From Azospirillum oryzae (GTDB lineage: Bacteria; Pseudomonadota; Alphaproteobacteria; Azospirillales; Azospirillaceae), in the NCBI RefSeq assembly GCF_900177515.1, contig NZ_FXAK01000001.1, positions 494,001 through 558,000 of the forward strand: a stretch of DNA of 64,000 bases, given 5' to 3'. Positions 25,797 through 33,228 of this stretch are shown here, one piece after another. The notes below the pieces were generated by a model. That model ran no database searches, had not been told where the DNA came from, and worked only from the letters and a program-made list of their open reading frames with translations. A program made the translations under genes and the position numbers. Within the stretch, counting starts at the first letter, position 1. Every line of letters starts with the position of its first letter.

Positions 25797-27077
25797 TCAG
25801 CCCTTCTTCCCGAAGAAGTCCAGCGACCGCCGCAACTCCGGCAGTTCCCTCGCCGCGTCATCCAGGCTGCGCCCGGCCCGCACGGCGTCCCAGGCCTGCC
25901 GGATGCTCAGCACGCCGGCCGCCGGCCCGTCGGGATGGGCCATGATGCCGCCGCCGGACATGAACATCAGATCCGCCGTCCCCACCGCCTCCCAGGTGAC
26001 CGGCACCGTCCCGGCCCATTGCCCCGACGAGAAGGCCGGCATCACGGCGTCGGCGGCACCGGACGCATCCTCTGCCAGCGGCGCCAGACAGGCCCGCGCG
26101 CCCTCGATCACCTCTTCGTCCGGCTGGGCGAATTTGCCGTTCAGCCCGTGGACATGCATATGGTCCACCCCCGCCAGCCGCCACAGCGCCTGATAGGCGT
26201 CGAAGCCGATACCCAGCAGCGGATGGCGCGACAGGGCGCCGAAACCGTTGCGGTGGCCGTGCAGCGCCAGCCCGCTGTGCCGGCGCAGGGTCTGCACCGC
26301 CGAATAGCCGCACCAGTTCAGGCTGACCATGATGCAGGACCCGCCCTCGCGCTCCACCAGATCGGCGTGGCGGCGCATGGCGTCGGTCTCGTCGGTGATG
26401 TTGAAGGCGACCATCACATGCTTGCCGGTGCGGTCCTGATGCCGGCGCACCCGGTCCATCACCGCGGGAATGCGCTGGGCCAGCGGCGCATGGGCCGGAT
26501 CGGCGCAGATCTCGTCGTCCTTGATGAAGTCCAGCCCGGCGGCGCACAGCGTGCCGACCAGCTCGCCGGTCTCCTCCGCCGACAGTCCGACATTCGGCTT
26601 GATGATGGAGCCGACCAGCGGCCCGTCCGCCACCCCGGTCAGCCGCCGCGTTCCGGCGACGCCGTGGCGCGGCAGGTCGAACTGCGCCCGATAAGCCTGC
26701 GGAATGCGCAAGCTCTCCAGCCGCAGCCCCGTCACCTCGCCCAGGTCATACAGGTTGCCCGCCACCGTGGCCGCCAGCGTCGGCAGGTTGGCGCCGATGT
26801 TGGCGGTGGGGAAGGAGATGGTGACGCGCGCCCGCTGCCAGGGCCCCGGATTGCGCTGCCGCTCCAGCCAGGTATTCGGCAGGGCGGGGGTCTCGGCGAC
26901 GTCCAGCTTCTCCACCGATTCGACGATGGCGCGGGCCCGGGCCCGCAAATCGTCGGTCTCGCCATGGACGCGGGTGAAGGTGCCGCAGGACTGCTCCCCC
27001 GCCATCACCTCCGCCACCTTGGCCGGGGCGAGGGGGGTTTCGATCAGGTATGTGGCTTCGATGCGGTCGGCGTGCAT
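25797..27077 (-). CDS. RuBisCO-like protein (form IV)
   Basis: 426 residues, full length for a RuBisCO-like protein. Compared with true RuBisCO it keeps Lys160 (spinach K175), carbamylated Lys186 (K201) with metal ligands Asp188 and Glu189, and His273/His275/Arg276. His308, loop-6 Lys315 (K334) and the Ser350-351 region are also kept. Asn162 replaces K177 and Phe279 replaces H298. It should therefore bind metal and enolise a sugar-acid phosphate but not fix CO2 in the RuBisCO way. Known relatives beside DUF1537 kinases are 3-oxo-isoapionate-4-phosphate decarboxylase (OiaC) and transcarboxylase/hydrolase (OiaX). It acts after the kinase encoded downstream. Confidence 0.9.
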   Translation of the reverse strand: MHADRIEATYLIETPLAPAKVAEVMAGEQSCGTFTRVHGETDDLRARARAIVESVEKLDVAETPALPNTWLERQRNPGPWQRARVTISFPTANIGANLPTLAATVAGNLYDLGEVTGLRLESLRIPQAYRAQFDLPRHGVAGTRRLTGVADGPLVGSIIKPNVGLSAEETGELVGTLCAAGLDFIKDDEICADPAHAPLAQRIPAVMDRVRRHQDRTGKHVMVAFNITDETDAMRRHADLVEREGGSCIMVSLNWCGYSAVQTLRRHSGLALHGHRNGFGALSRHPLLGIGFDAYQALWRLAGVDHMHVHGLNGKFAQPDEEVIEGARACLAPLAEDASGAADAVMPAFSSGQWAGTVPVTWEAVGTADLMFMSGGGIMAHPDGPAAGVLSIRQAWDAVRAGRSLDDAARELPELRRSLDFFGKKG

Positions 27078-27089
27078 GATGGCCGCCCC

Positions 27090-27629
27090 TCACAACTTGC
27101 TCAAATCCGGAAACGGCCGCACCGGATCGCTGCCGTCCCAGCCCATCGACGCCTCGCGGATCAGATCGAACATCCGCCCCTTCGGCCCGGCGACCTCCGA
27201 CAGCTCGATCACCGTGCCGGGATGGTACTCCGTATCGAAGTACACGAACCGCCCCTTCTCGCCGACCTCGCCGCTCATCACCGGCTTGAAGCCCTGGCCC
27301 AGAAGACGTTCCAGGTCGGCGTCGTAATCCTCGGTCCAGTAGGCGACATGCTGCAGCCCGGTGTTCCCGGCCTGCAGGAAGTCGCGATACATCGACGGCG
27401 CGTCGTTGCGGGTCTGGATCAGCTCCATCTGCAGCGGGCCGGAGTTGGCCAGCGCCACCGAATTGTGAACCTCGTAGGATTCGCCACGGTAGCTGTAGTT
27501 CCGGATCGGAACCCGCTCGTTGTAGAACCACGGCCCGATGCCGAGCGTGCGGCTCCAATAGTCCATGGCGGCCTCGATGTCGCGCACGACGTAGCCAGCC
27601 TGACGGATCTGGCCGAAGAATCGGCTCAT
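27090..27629 (-). CDS. VOC (glyoxalase/dioxygenase fold) family protein
   Basis: 179 residues forming two beta-alpha-beta-beta-beta modules. Gln10, Glu69, His94 and Glu142 lie at the four metal-ligand positions of the vicinal oxygen chelate fold, so it is probably a metalloenzyme. It sits 12 nt upstream of the RuBisCO-like gene and downstream of the TRAP genes. Isomerisation, epimerisation or lyase action on the imported compound or its phosphate would fit (inference). The family is too broad to name a reaction. Confidence 0.82.
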   Translation of the reverse strand: MSRFFGQIRQAGYVVRDIEAAMDYWSRTLGIGPWFYNERVPIRNYSYRGESYEVHNSVALANSGPLQMELIQTRNDAPSMYRDFLQAGNTGLQHVAYWTEDYDADLERLLGQGFKPVMSGEVGEKGRFVYFDTEYHPGTVIELSEVAGPKGRMFDLIREASMGWDGSDPVRPFPDLSKL

Positions 27630-27665
27630 TGAAGGAACTCCGGATAAGAGGGAAAACGGTTGGCG

Positions 27666-29561
27666 TCAGCGCGCCAGAAAACCGGTCGAAATCCAGGGAA
27701 TGGCGGCAACGATCACCAGCCCGACCAGCAGCGCGCCGACATAGCCCCAGATGTGCTTCAGGCCGTCGTCGGGGTTGACCTTGCTGATGGCGCAGGCGCC
27801 GTAGTAACCGACGCCGAAGGGCGGGGCGAACAGGCCGATGCCCATGGCGAAGATGACGACCATCGCATAGTGCACCTCGTGCACCCCGGCGGCGCGGGCG
27901 ATGGGGAACAGCAGCGGGCCGAACAGCACGATGGCGGGGATGCCCTCCAGCACGCTGCCCAGGATGATGAAGGCGACGATGGAGATGGCGAGGAAGCCAT
28001 AGGCGCCGCCGGGGATGCCGGCCATGAAGCGCGCGAGATCGGACGAGAAGCCGGACTGGGTCAGGCCCCAGGCCATCGAGGTGGCGCAGCCGACGATGAA
28101 GATGATGGCCCCGGTCAGCGATGCCGTCTCGATCAGCATCGGCTTCAGCCGGCGCCAGTCGAACTGGCGGTAGATCAGCAGCCCGACGATTGTGGAATAG
28201 GCGATGCCGATCGTCGACACCTCGGTCGCCGTCGCGATGCCCTCGACCACCGCGGCGCGGATGACGAAGGGCAGGGCGATGGCGGGCAGCGCCACCATGG
28301 CCAACCGGGCGATCTCGCGGCCGGGGGTGCGCTCGACATGGCTCAGATCCTCAGCCCGATAACGCCGCCAGACGACGAAGCACAGGCAGGCGCCCAGAAC
28401 CACGCCCGGCAGCATGCCGCCGGTGAACAGGGCGGCGATGGACACGCCGGTGACCGAACCGATGGTGATCAGCACGATGCTGGGCGGAATGGTCTCGGTC
28501 TGCGCGCCGGTCGCCGACAGCAGCGCCACCAGATCGCCGGGAGGGGCGCCGCGCTTCTTCATCTCCGGGAACAGCACCGGCGCGATGGCCGCCATGTCGG
28601 CGATCTTCGAACCGGAGATGCCCGACACCAGATACATCGCCCCGATCAGCACATAGGACAGGCCGCCGCGCACATGGCCGAGCAGGCTGGCGAGGAACTG
28701 GATCATGGCGCGGGCCATGCCGGTCATCTCGATCAGCAGACCGAGGAAGACGAACAGCGGCACCGCCAGCAGGATCAGGTGGCTCATCCCCTCGTCCAGC
28801 CGGCCGACCATCACCAGCAGCGGCGTCGAGGTGGTCAGCGCCAGATAGGCGAAGGTGGCGAGCGCGAAGGAGAAGGCGATGGGCACACCGGCGAAGACGT
28901 TGGCCGCCACCAGCCCGACGAAGAAGATGACAAGGTTCAATTGCCCAAGCGGCTTGAACACCGGCCCCGCCACCCAGAAACCGGCGACGATGGCGCCGGT
29001 CACCAGCACCGCGGCCAGCGCGGTCAGCGGCCGGGCCACCCGCAGCAGCCGGAACAGCGCCGCCACCAGCATCAGCCCCAGCCCGACCGGCAGCGCCGCC
29101 GCCCGCCATGCGTTGGAGACCTCCATCGCCGGCGTGGTGATGAACTGCTCCTCCATCGCGTAATCGACGGCGTGGTACAGCACCAGCGCCAGGAAGGCGA
29201 TCGGGGCGGTGATGGCGATGCATTCCAGCAGGCTGCGCGCCTGCGGGCCGACACGGCTGACCAGACCGGTCATCCGCATATGCTCGCCCCGGCGCAGCGC
29301 CACCACCGCGCCCAGCATCGACAGCCACAGGAACAGGATGGAGGCCAGCTCGTCCGACCACACCAGCGGGGTGTGGAACAGATAGCGGGCGGTGACGCCG
29401 GCCAGCAGCACGACGATCTCGACCAGCACCAGAAGGCCCGCCACGACCTCGACTCCGACGGACAGGCCGTGGTCGATCCGGCGCAGCAGCGAGGCGCCTC
29501 CGCCGGCAACGCCGCCGGGAGCGTCCACGTAGCCGTGGACCGGTTCGGACATGTGGGACAT
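27666..29561 (-). CDS. TRAP transporter, fused small and large membrane subunits (DctQM)
   Basis: 631 residues from ATG 29561, preferred for AAGGAA 9 nt upstream; ATGs at 29579 and 29552 are in frame. Residues about 30-190 form the four-helix DctQ module, including the WSDELASILFLWLSMLGAVVAL motif. Residues about 205-630 form the DctM module with its multiple helices and the SGSKIADMAAIAPVLFPEMKKRG segment. Fused QM proteins carry organic and sugar acids with sodium as the coupling ion. It works with the binding protein encoded just upstream to import the acid handled by the kinase and RuBisCO-like enzyme. Confidence 0.9.
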   Translation of the reverse strand: MSHMSEPVHGYVDAPGGVAGGGASLLRRIDHGLSVGVEVVAGLLVLVEIVVLLAGVTARYLFHTPLVWSDELASILFLWLSMLGAVVALRRGEHMRMTGLVSRVGPQARSLLECIAITAPIAFLALVLYHAVDYAMEEQFITTPAMEVSNAWRAAALPVGLGLMLVAALFRLLRVARPLTALAAVLVTGAIVAGFWVAGPVFKPLGQLNLVIFFVGLVAANVFAGVPIAFSFALATFAYLALTTSTPLLVMVGRLDEGMSHLILLAVPLFVFLGLLIEMTGMARAMIQFLASLLGHVRGGLSYVLIGAMYLVSGISGSKIADMAAIAPVLFPEMKKRGAPPGDLVALLSATGAQTETIPPSIVLITIGSVTGVSIAALFTGGMLPGVVLGACLCFVVWRRYRAEDLSHVERTPGREIARLAMVALPAIALPFVIRAAVVEGIATATEVSTIGIAYSTIVGLLIYRQFDWRRLKPMLIETASLTGAIIFIVGCATSMAWGLTQSGFSSDLARFMAGIPGGAYGFLAISIVAFIILGSVLEGIPAIVLFGPLLFPIARAAGVHEVHYAMVVIFAMGIGLFAPPFGVGYYGACAISKVNPDDGLKHIWGYVGALLVGLVIVAAIPWISTGFLAR

Positions 29562-29609
29562 GGCGGGGGGTTCCTTCATGCGGGAAGACCTGAAAGGGCA
29601 GGGATGCGG

Positions 29610-30638
29610 TCAGGCGAGCTTGCCGACCGCCTCTTCCAGCAGGCCCCAGGCCTCGTCGCCGAAACGGCCCTTCCATTCGCCGTAGAAGCCGCTGTCGCGC
29701 AGCTTGGACCGGAAGCTGTCGGGCGACGGCTGGTTGAAGGTCAGCCCCTTCGATTCCAGGTCGGCCTTGACTGACTGGTTCAGCGCCTTGATGTCGCCGC
29801 GCTGCGCCATGCCGGCATCGTTGATGGCGTTGGCGACGATGGTCTGCATGTCCGGCGGCAGGCCCTTCCAAGTGCGGCCGTTGGCGATGAACCAGAATCC
29901 GTCCCAGATGTGGTTCGACAGCGAGCAGTATTTCTGCACCTCGAACAGCTTGGCGACCTGGATGATCGGCAGCGGATTCTCCTGCGCATCGACGATCCGG
30001 GTCTGCAGCGACGAATAGACCTCGCTGAACTGCAGGCTGGTCGGGGCGGCGCCGAGACCCTTGAACATGGAGATGCTGAGCGGGCTGACCGGCACGCGGA
30101 TCTTCAGCCCGTTCATGTCGGCGGCGGAAGTGATCGGCTTGTCGCCGCTGGTCATCTGGCGGAAGCCGTTGTCCCACATCTTGTCGAAGGCATAGAGCCC
30201 GACCTTGGAGATGGCGTTGCGGACATGGGCGCCCAGCTTGCCGTCCATCGCCTTCCACACCTGATCGTAATCGGAGAAGGCGAAGCCGACCGCGTTGATC
30301 GCGGCGACCGGAACCAGCGTGGCGATCACCAGCGCCGATGGCGTGAAGAAGGTCAAACCACCGCTGCGCACCTGGCTCAGCATGTCGGTGTCGCCGCCAA
30401 GCTGGTTGTTCGGGAAGATCTTGACCTCGACCTTGCCGTTGGACTCCTTGGCGATCCGCTCCGCCGCCTGCTGGGCGCGGATGTTCAGCGGATGGGTCAG
30501 CGGCAGGTTGTTGCCGTACTTCAGCTCATATTCGGCGGCGCGGGCGATGTGCGGCATGCCGATGACGGCGCCGGCCGCCCCGATTGCTGGCGCGGTGGCA
30601 ATGGCCTTCAGCATCGTGCGGCGGGTCAGACTGGTCAT
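29610..30638 (-). CDS. TRAP transporter substrate-binding protein, DctP type
   Basis: 342 residues. The N-terminus MTSLTRRTMLKAIATAPAIG has a twin-arginine motif ahead of a hydrophobic stretch ending in ARA, so export by Tat is likely. The DctP fold includes NGLKIRVPVSPL, where the conserved arginine holds the ligand carboxylate, and the FSEVYSSLQTRIVDAQENP segment. It is the first gene of the operon and reads divergently from the LacI gene, which probably controls it. Confidence 0.9.
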   Translation of the reverse strand: MTSLTRRTMLKAIATAPAIGAAGAVIGMPHIARAAEYELKYGNNLPLTHPLNIRAQQAAERIAKESNGKVEVKIFPNNQLGGDTDMLSQVRSGGLTFFTPSALVIATLVPVAAINAVGFAFSDYDQVWKAMDGKLGAHVRNAISKVGLYAFDKMWDNGFRQMTSGDKPITSAADMNGLKIRVPVSPLSISMFKGLGAAPTSLQFSEVYSSLQTRIVDAQENPLPIIQVAKLFEVQKYCSLSNHIWDGFWFIANGRTWKGLPPDMQTIVANAINDAGMAQRGDIKALNQSVKADLESKGLTFNQPSPDSFRSKLRDSGFYGEWKGRFGDEAWGLLEEAVGKLA

Positions 30639-30780
30639 TTCAAACCTCCCATGGATTACCGGCCGACGTTGCTGTTTCCGGCCTTGCGTTTCTGATGTGA
30701 TCTGATGTCAATTGATGATTGTTGGATGGACGGTATGTCCAGCACCGACAGGTGTCAAACGCCGAAATTGATGGTTTTTG
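30639..30780. promoter_or_regulatory. divergent TRAP/LacI intergenic control region
   Basis: 142 bases holding the promoters of both directions. It contains the perfect palindrome TCAATTGA (30708-30715), a direct repeat AATTGATG (30710 and 30766), and TGTC-N7-GACA (about 30736-30750). Any could belong to a LacI-family operator; I cannot choose between them from one sequence. Confidence 0.4.
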
Positions 30781-31869
30781 ATGGACTCATTGAATGACGA
30801 GCCGGACGCCGGCACTGCCGCGCGCGGCCTGCCGCGGGTGGCCGACATCGCGCAGGCCGCCGGCGTGTCCACCGCCACGGTCGACCGCGTGCTGAACCAC
30901 CGGCCGGGGGTGCGCGCCGCCACTGTGCAGCGCGTGCTGAAGGCTGCCGCCGAACTCGACTATCTGCCGGACAGCGATCTTTATGCCGCGGCGGGGCAGA
31001 AGCCGATGCGGCTGTCCTTCCTGCTGCCCGCCGGCAACAACCGCTTCCTGACCGGCCTGGGCGAGATGATCCGCCGCGCCGATGCCACCCTCGCCCCGCA
31101 CGGCGTCAAGGCGCAGGTGGAATTCATCAAGAGCTTCAATCCGGAACTGCTGGCGCGCAGCCTGTTCCAGCACGGCCGCCGCGCCGACGGCGTCGCCTTC
31201 ATGGCGCTGGAACACCCGGCGGTGCGCGAGGCGGTGGACGCGCTGGCCGACCGCAACGTGCCGAGCGTGACGCTGATCTCCGACATCCTGAACTGCCGGC
31301 GCGCCGGCTATGTCGGGCTGGACAACCGCGCGGCCGGCCGCACCGCCGGCTACCTGATCGCGCGCTTCCTCCGGCACCGCCCGGCCAAGGTGGCGATGAT
31401 CGCCGGCAGCCTCAGCTACCGCGCGCACGAGGACCGCGAGATGGGCTTCTTCAACGTCCTGAAGGAAACCGCCCCCGACATCGAGGTTGTCGGCCTGCGC
31501 GAAGGCCATGACGACGAGGGGAAAAGCTACCGCCAGACCCGCATGCTGCTGGGCCTGCACCCCGACCTCGCCGGCGTCTACAACATCGGCGGCGGTGCGG
31601 AGGGGGTGGCCCGCGCCCTGAAGGAGACGCGGCGCGAGCGCGAGATGGTCTTCATCGGCCACGGCCTGACCAACGAGACGCGCGGCCTGCTGATCGACGG
31701 CACGCTGGACGCGGTGATCACCCAGGACCCGCGCAACACCCTGTCGGCCTGCGTCGGCATCTTCACCAACCTCCGCGCCGGCCGGCCGCCCATGCAGGGG
31801 GTGGAAACGCCGCGGGCGGAAGTGATCTTCCGCGAAAACCTGCCGAAAAATATGCTGCCGGACGAGTGA
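30781..31869 (+). CDS. LacI family transcriptional regulator
   Basis: 362 residues from ATG 30781; a TTG three bases earlier also opens the frame. The LacI helix-turn-helix reads LPRVADIAQAAGVSTATVDRVLNHRPGV, with the hinge helix near residues 55-65. A periplasmic-binding-like sensor domain fills 70-350 (for example VGLDNRAAGRTAGYLIARFL). Divergence from the TRAP, VOC, RuBisCO-like and kinase operon makes it the likely local repressor. The inducer is probably the transported acid or a phosphorylated intermediate. Confidence 0.88.
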   Translation: MDSLNDEPDAGTAARGLPRVADIAQAAGVSTATVDRVLNHRPGVRAATVQRVLKAAAELDYLPDSDLYAAAGQKPMRLSFLLPAGNNRFLTGLGEMIRRADATLAPHGVKAQVEFIKSFNPELLARSLFQHGRRADGVAFMALEHPAVREAVDALADRNVPSVTLISDILNCRRAGYVGLDNRAAGRTAGYLIARFLRHRPAKVAMIAGSLSYRAHEDREMGFFNVLKETAPDIEVVGLREGHDDEGKSYRQTRMLLGLHPDLAGVYNIGGGAEGVARALKETRREREMVFIGHGLTNETRGLLIDGTLDAVITQDPRNTLSACVGIFTNLRAGRPPMQGVETPRAEVIFRENLPKNMLPDE

Positions 31870-31974
31870 CCCGAACGCGCGGCATGACACCCTCTCACCG
31901 CCTCTCTCCCCCTCCGTCTGCCTGGAAAGGTCCGATGCTTTCGGCGGCGCTCATCCGGCACCATGGGAACCTTG

Positions 31975-32012
31975 TTGCAATCAAGCAGTTTTAGGACGCA
32001 TACTGCATGCGT
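31975..32012 (+). promoter_or_regulatory. toxin-antitoxin promoter with autoregulatory dyad
   Basis: TTGCAA (31975-31980) and CATACT (31999-32004) make a plausible sigma-70 pair with 18-base spacing. The perfect inverted repeat ACGCAT-N5-ATGCGT (31996-32012) covers the -10 box. Antitoxins of this class repress their own operon, so this is the likely operator, 17 nt before the antitoxin ATG. Confidence 0.6.
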
Positions 32013-32028
32013 GCAGCAGGAGGTCGCC

Positions 32029-32424
32029 ATGGTCGCCACAGCTCGGCAGCAGGCCGGCACCGCCGACGATACCGTCGCGCGGGGCATGGCCGGGGTCTTC
32101 ACCATCTTGAAAGCTTGGGGCGCCAGCAACGAGCAGGCGCGCCGTATCCTTGGTTCACCGGCGGAGCGCACCTTCTACGCCTGGAAGGCGGGCAGGGTCG
32201 GCGCGGTGCCGCATGACACGGTGCGCCGGCTGGGCTATGTGCTGGGCATCTACAAGTCGCTGCAGATCCTGTATGCGAACCCGCAGCAGGCGGACGGCTG
32301 GCCGGCGCGCCCCAACCGGGCGTTCGGCGGGCAGGCGCCGCTGGAGCGGATGGCGGGCGGCGACGTGACCGATCTGGCGGCGGTCCACCAGTATCTCGAT
32401 GCATACCGCGGCGCTTGGTCGTGA
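32029..32424 (+). CDS. Xre/MbcA/ParS-type antitoxin (DUF2384)
   Basis: 131 residues from ATG 32029, set by AGGAGG 6 nt upstream. An N-terminal helical DNA-binding region (MAGVFTILKAWGASNEQARRILG, then FYAWKAGR) precedes the ParS/MbcA toxin-binding domain (the PNRAFGGQAPLERMAGGDVTDLAAVHQYLDAYRG stretch). The NxxFGGxxPLxxM pattern is the family hallmark. The stop overlaps the toxin start by 4 bases (GTGA). It should bind and block the RES toxin encoded next. Confidence 0.92.
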   Translation: MVATARQQAGTADDTVARGMAGVFTILKAWGASNEQARRILGSPAERTFYAWKAGRVGAVPHDTVRRLGYVLGIYKSLQILYANPQQADGWPARPNRAFGGQAPLERMAGGDVTDLAAVHQYLDAYRGAWS

Positions 32425-33116
32425 AGCGGCTGGCCGTTTCCTGGACCGCGGCGACGCGCATCATCGCGTCGCGCTTTCCACCCATCGATCTGTTCGAGCG
32501 TCTGTCCGGCGACCCGCGTGATTGGGAGGCCTTCATCGCCCTGGAAAGCTTGGTAAACCCGCGTTTGCGCCAGGAGGCCGGAGAAATCGCGCTGGTTCCG
32601 CCGGAGGAGCGCATTGCCGGACCCGGGGCCAGCTACGTCATGGGCGCGTTCACCCACGTCAACCCCAAAGGATCGCGCTTTTCCGACGGACGCCAGGGGG
32701 TCTATTACGCCGCACGCGCATTCGAAACGGCGCTGCGCGAGACGGTCTTCCATTACGAGCAGTATTACGCCGACGCCGACCAGGGCCTCATCCGTTCCGA
32801 GACGATGCGGGTTCTGGTCGGAACGATCAATGGCGAGTTCCACGATGTCGAAAGCCTGGACGAGGCCGAACGTGGCCGCGTCCTCGATCCGGATGACTAC
32901 AGCGCTGGGCAGGCGCTGGCGTCGGCGCTTCGGGAGGAAGGGGCGAATGGCGTCCATTACCCGAGCGTTCGCCATCCCGGCGGCGCCTGCGTCGGCGCAT
33001 TCCGTCCCAAGGCGGTCGGCATCCCGGTGCAGACGAAACACCTGGAATACCATTGGGACGGAACCCGAATCGACAAGGTCTTCGACTATGAGGCGAACAC
33101 ATGGTCGACGCTTTGA
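32421..33116 (+). CDS. RES domain toxin
   Basis: 231 residues from a GTG that overlaps the antitoxin stop. The RES domain contains the arginine of the N-terminal strand (TRIIASRFPP), the glutamate of ALRETVFHYEQ, and the conserved NGVHYPSVRHPGG segment. Characterised RES toxins degrade NAD+ and halt growth until the antitoxin is restored. The pair is intact here with no frameshift, consistent with a maintained stabilisation or stress module on a large replicon. Confidence 0.92.
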   Translation: MKRLAVSWTAATRIIASRFPPIDLFERLSGDPRDWEAFIALESLVNPRLRQEAGEIALVPPEERIAGPGASYVMGAFTHVNPKGSRFSDGRQGVYYAARAFETALRETVFHYEQYYADADQGLIRSETMRVLVGTINGEFHDVESLDEAERGRVLDPDDYSAGQALASALREEGANGVHYPSVRHPGGACVGAFRPKAVGIPVQTKHLEYHWDGTRIDKVFDYEANTWSTL

Positions 33117-33179
33117 AACGCAGGACCCCCACGGTCGGACGCGTCTGAAACCGCTGGGGCCCGAAACCGCTTGGCAAAA

Positions 33180-33205
33180 CCGGGCCGCTTCGTTCTGCGG
33201 CCCGG
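33180..33205 (-). terminator. terminator between RES toxin and RND efflux operon
   Basis: 9-bp stem CCGGGCCGC / GCGGCCCGG with an 8-base loop. On the minus strand it is followed by TTTTG, so it best serves the efflux operon ending at 33229. It may also stop transcripts from the convergent toxin gene. Confidence 0.7.
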
Positions 33206-33228
33206 TGGTGTACTCAAATCAGGTGCAC

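Noticed and set aside
27660..29774. 704-codon open frame on the plus strand
   Set aside because: Antisense to the fused TRAP membrane subunit; no protein-like composition.
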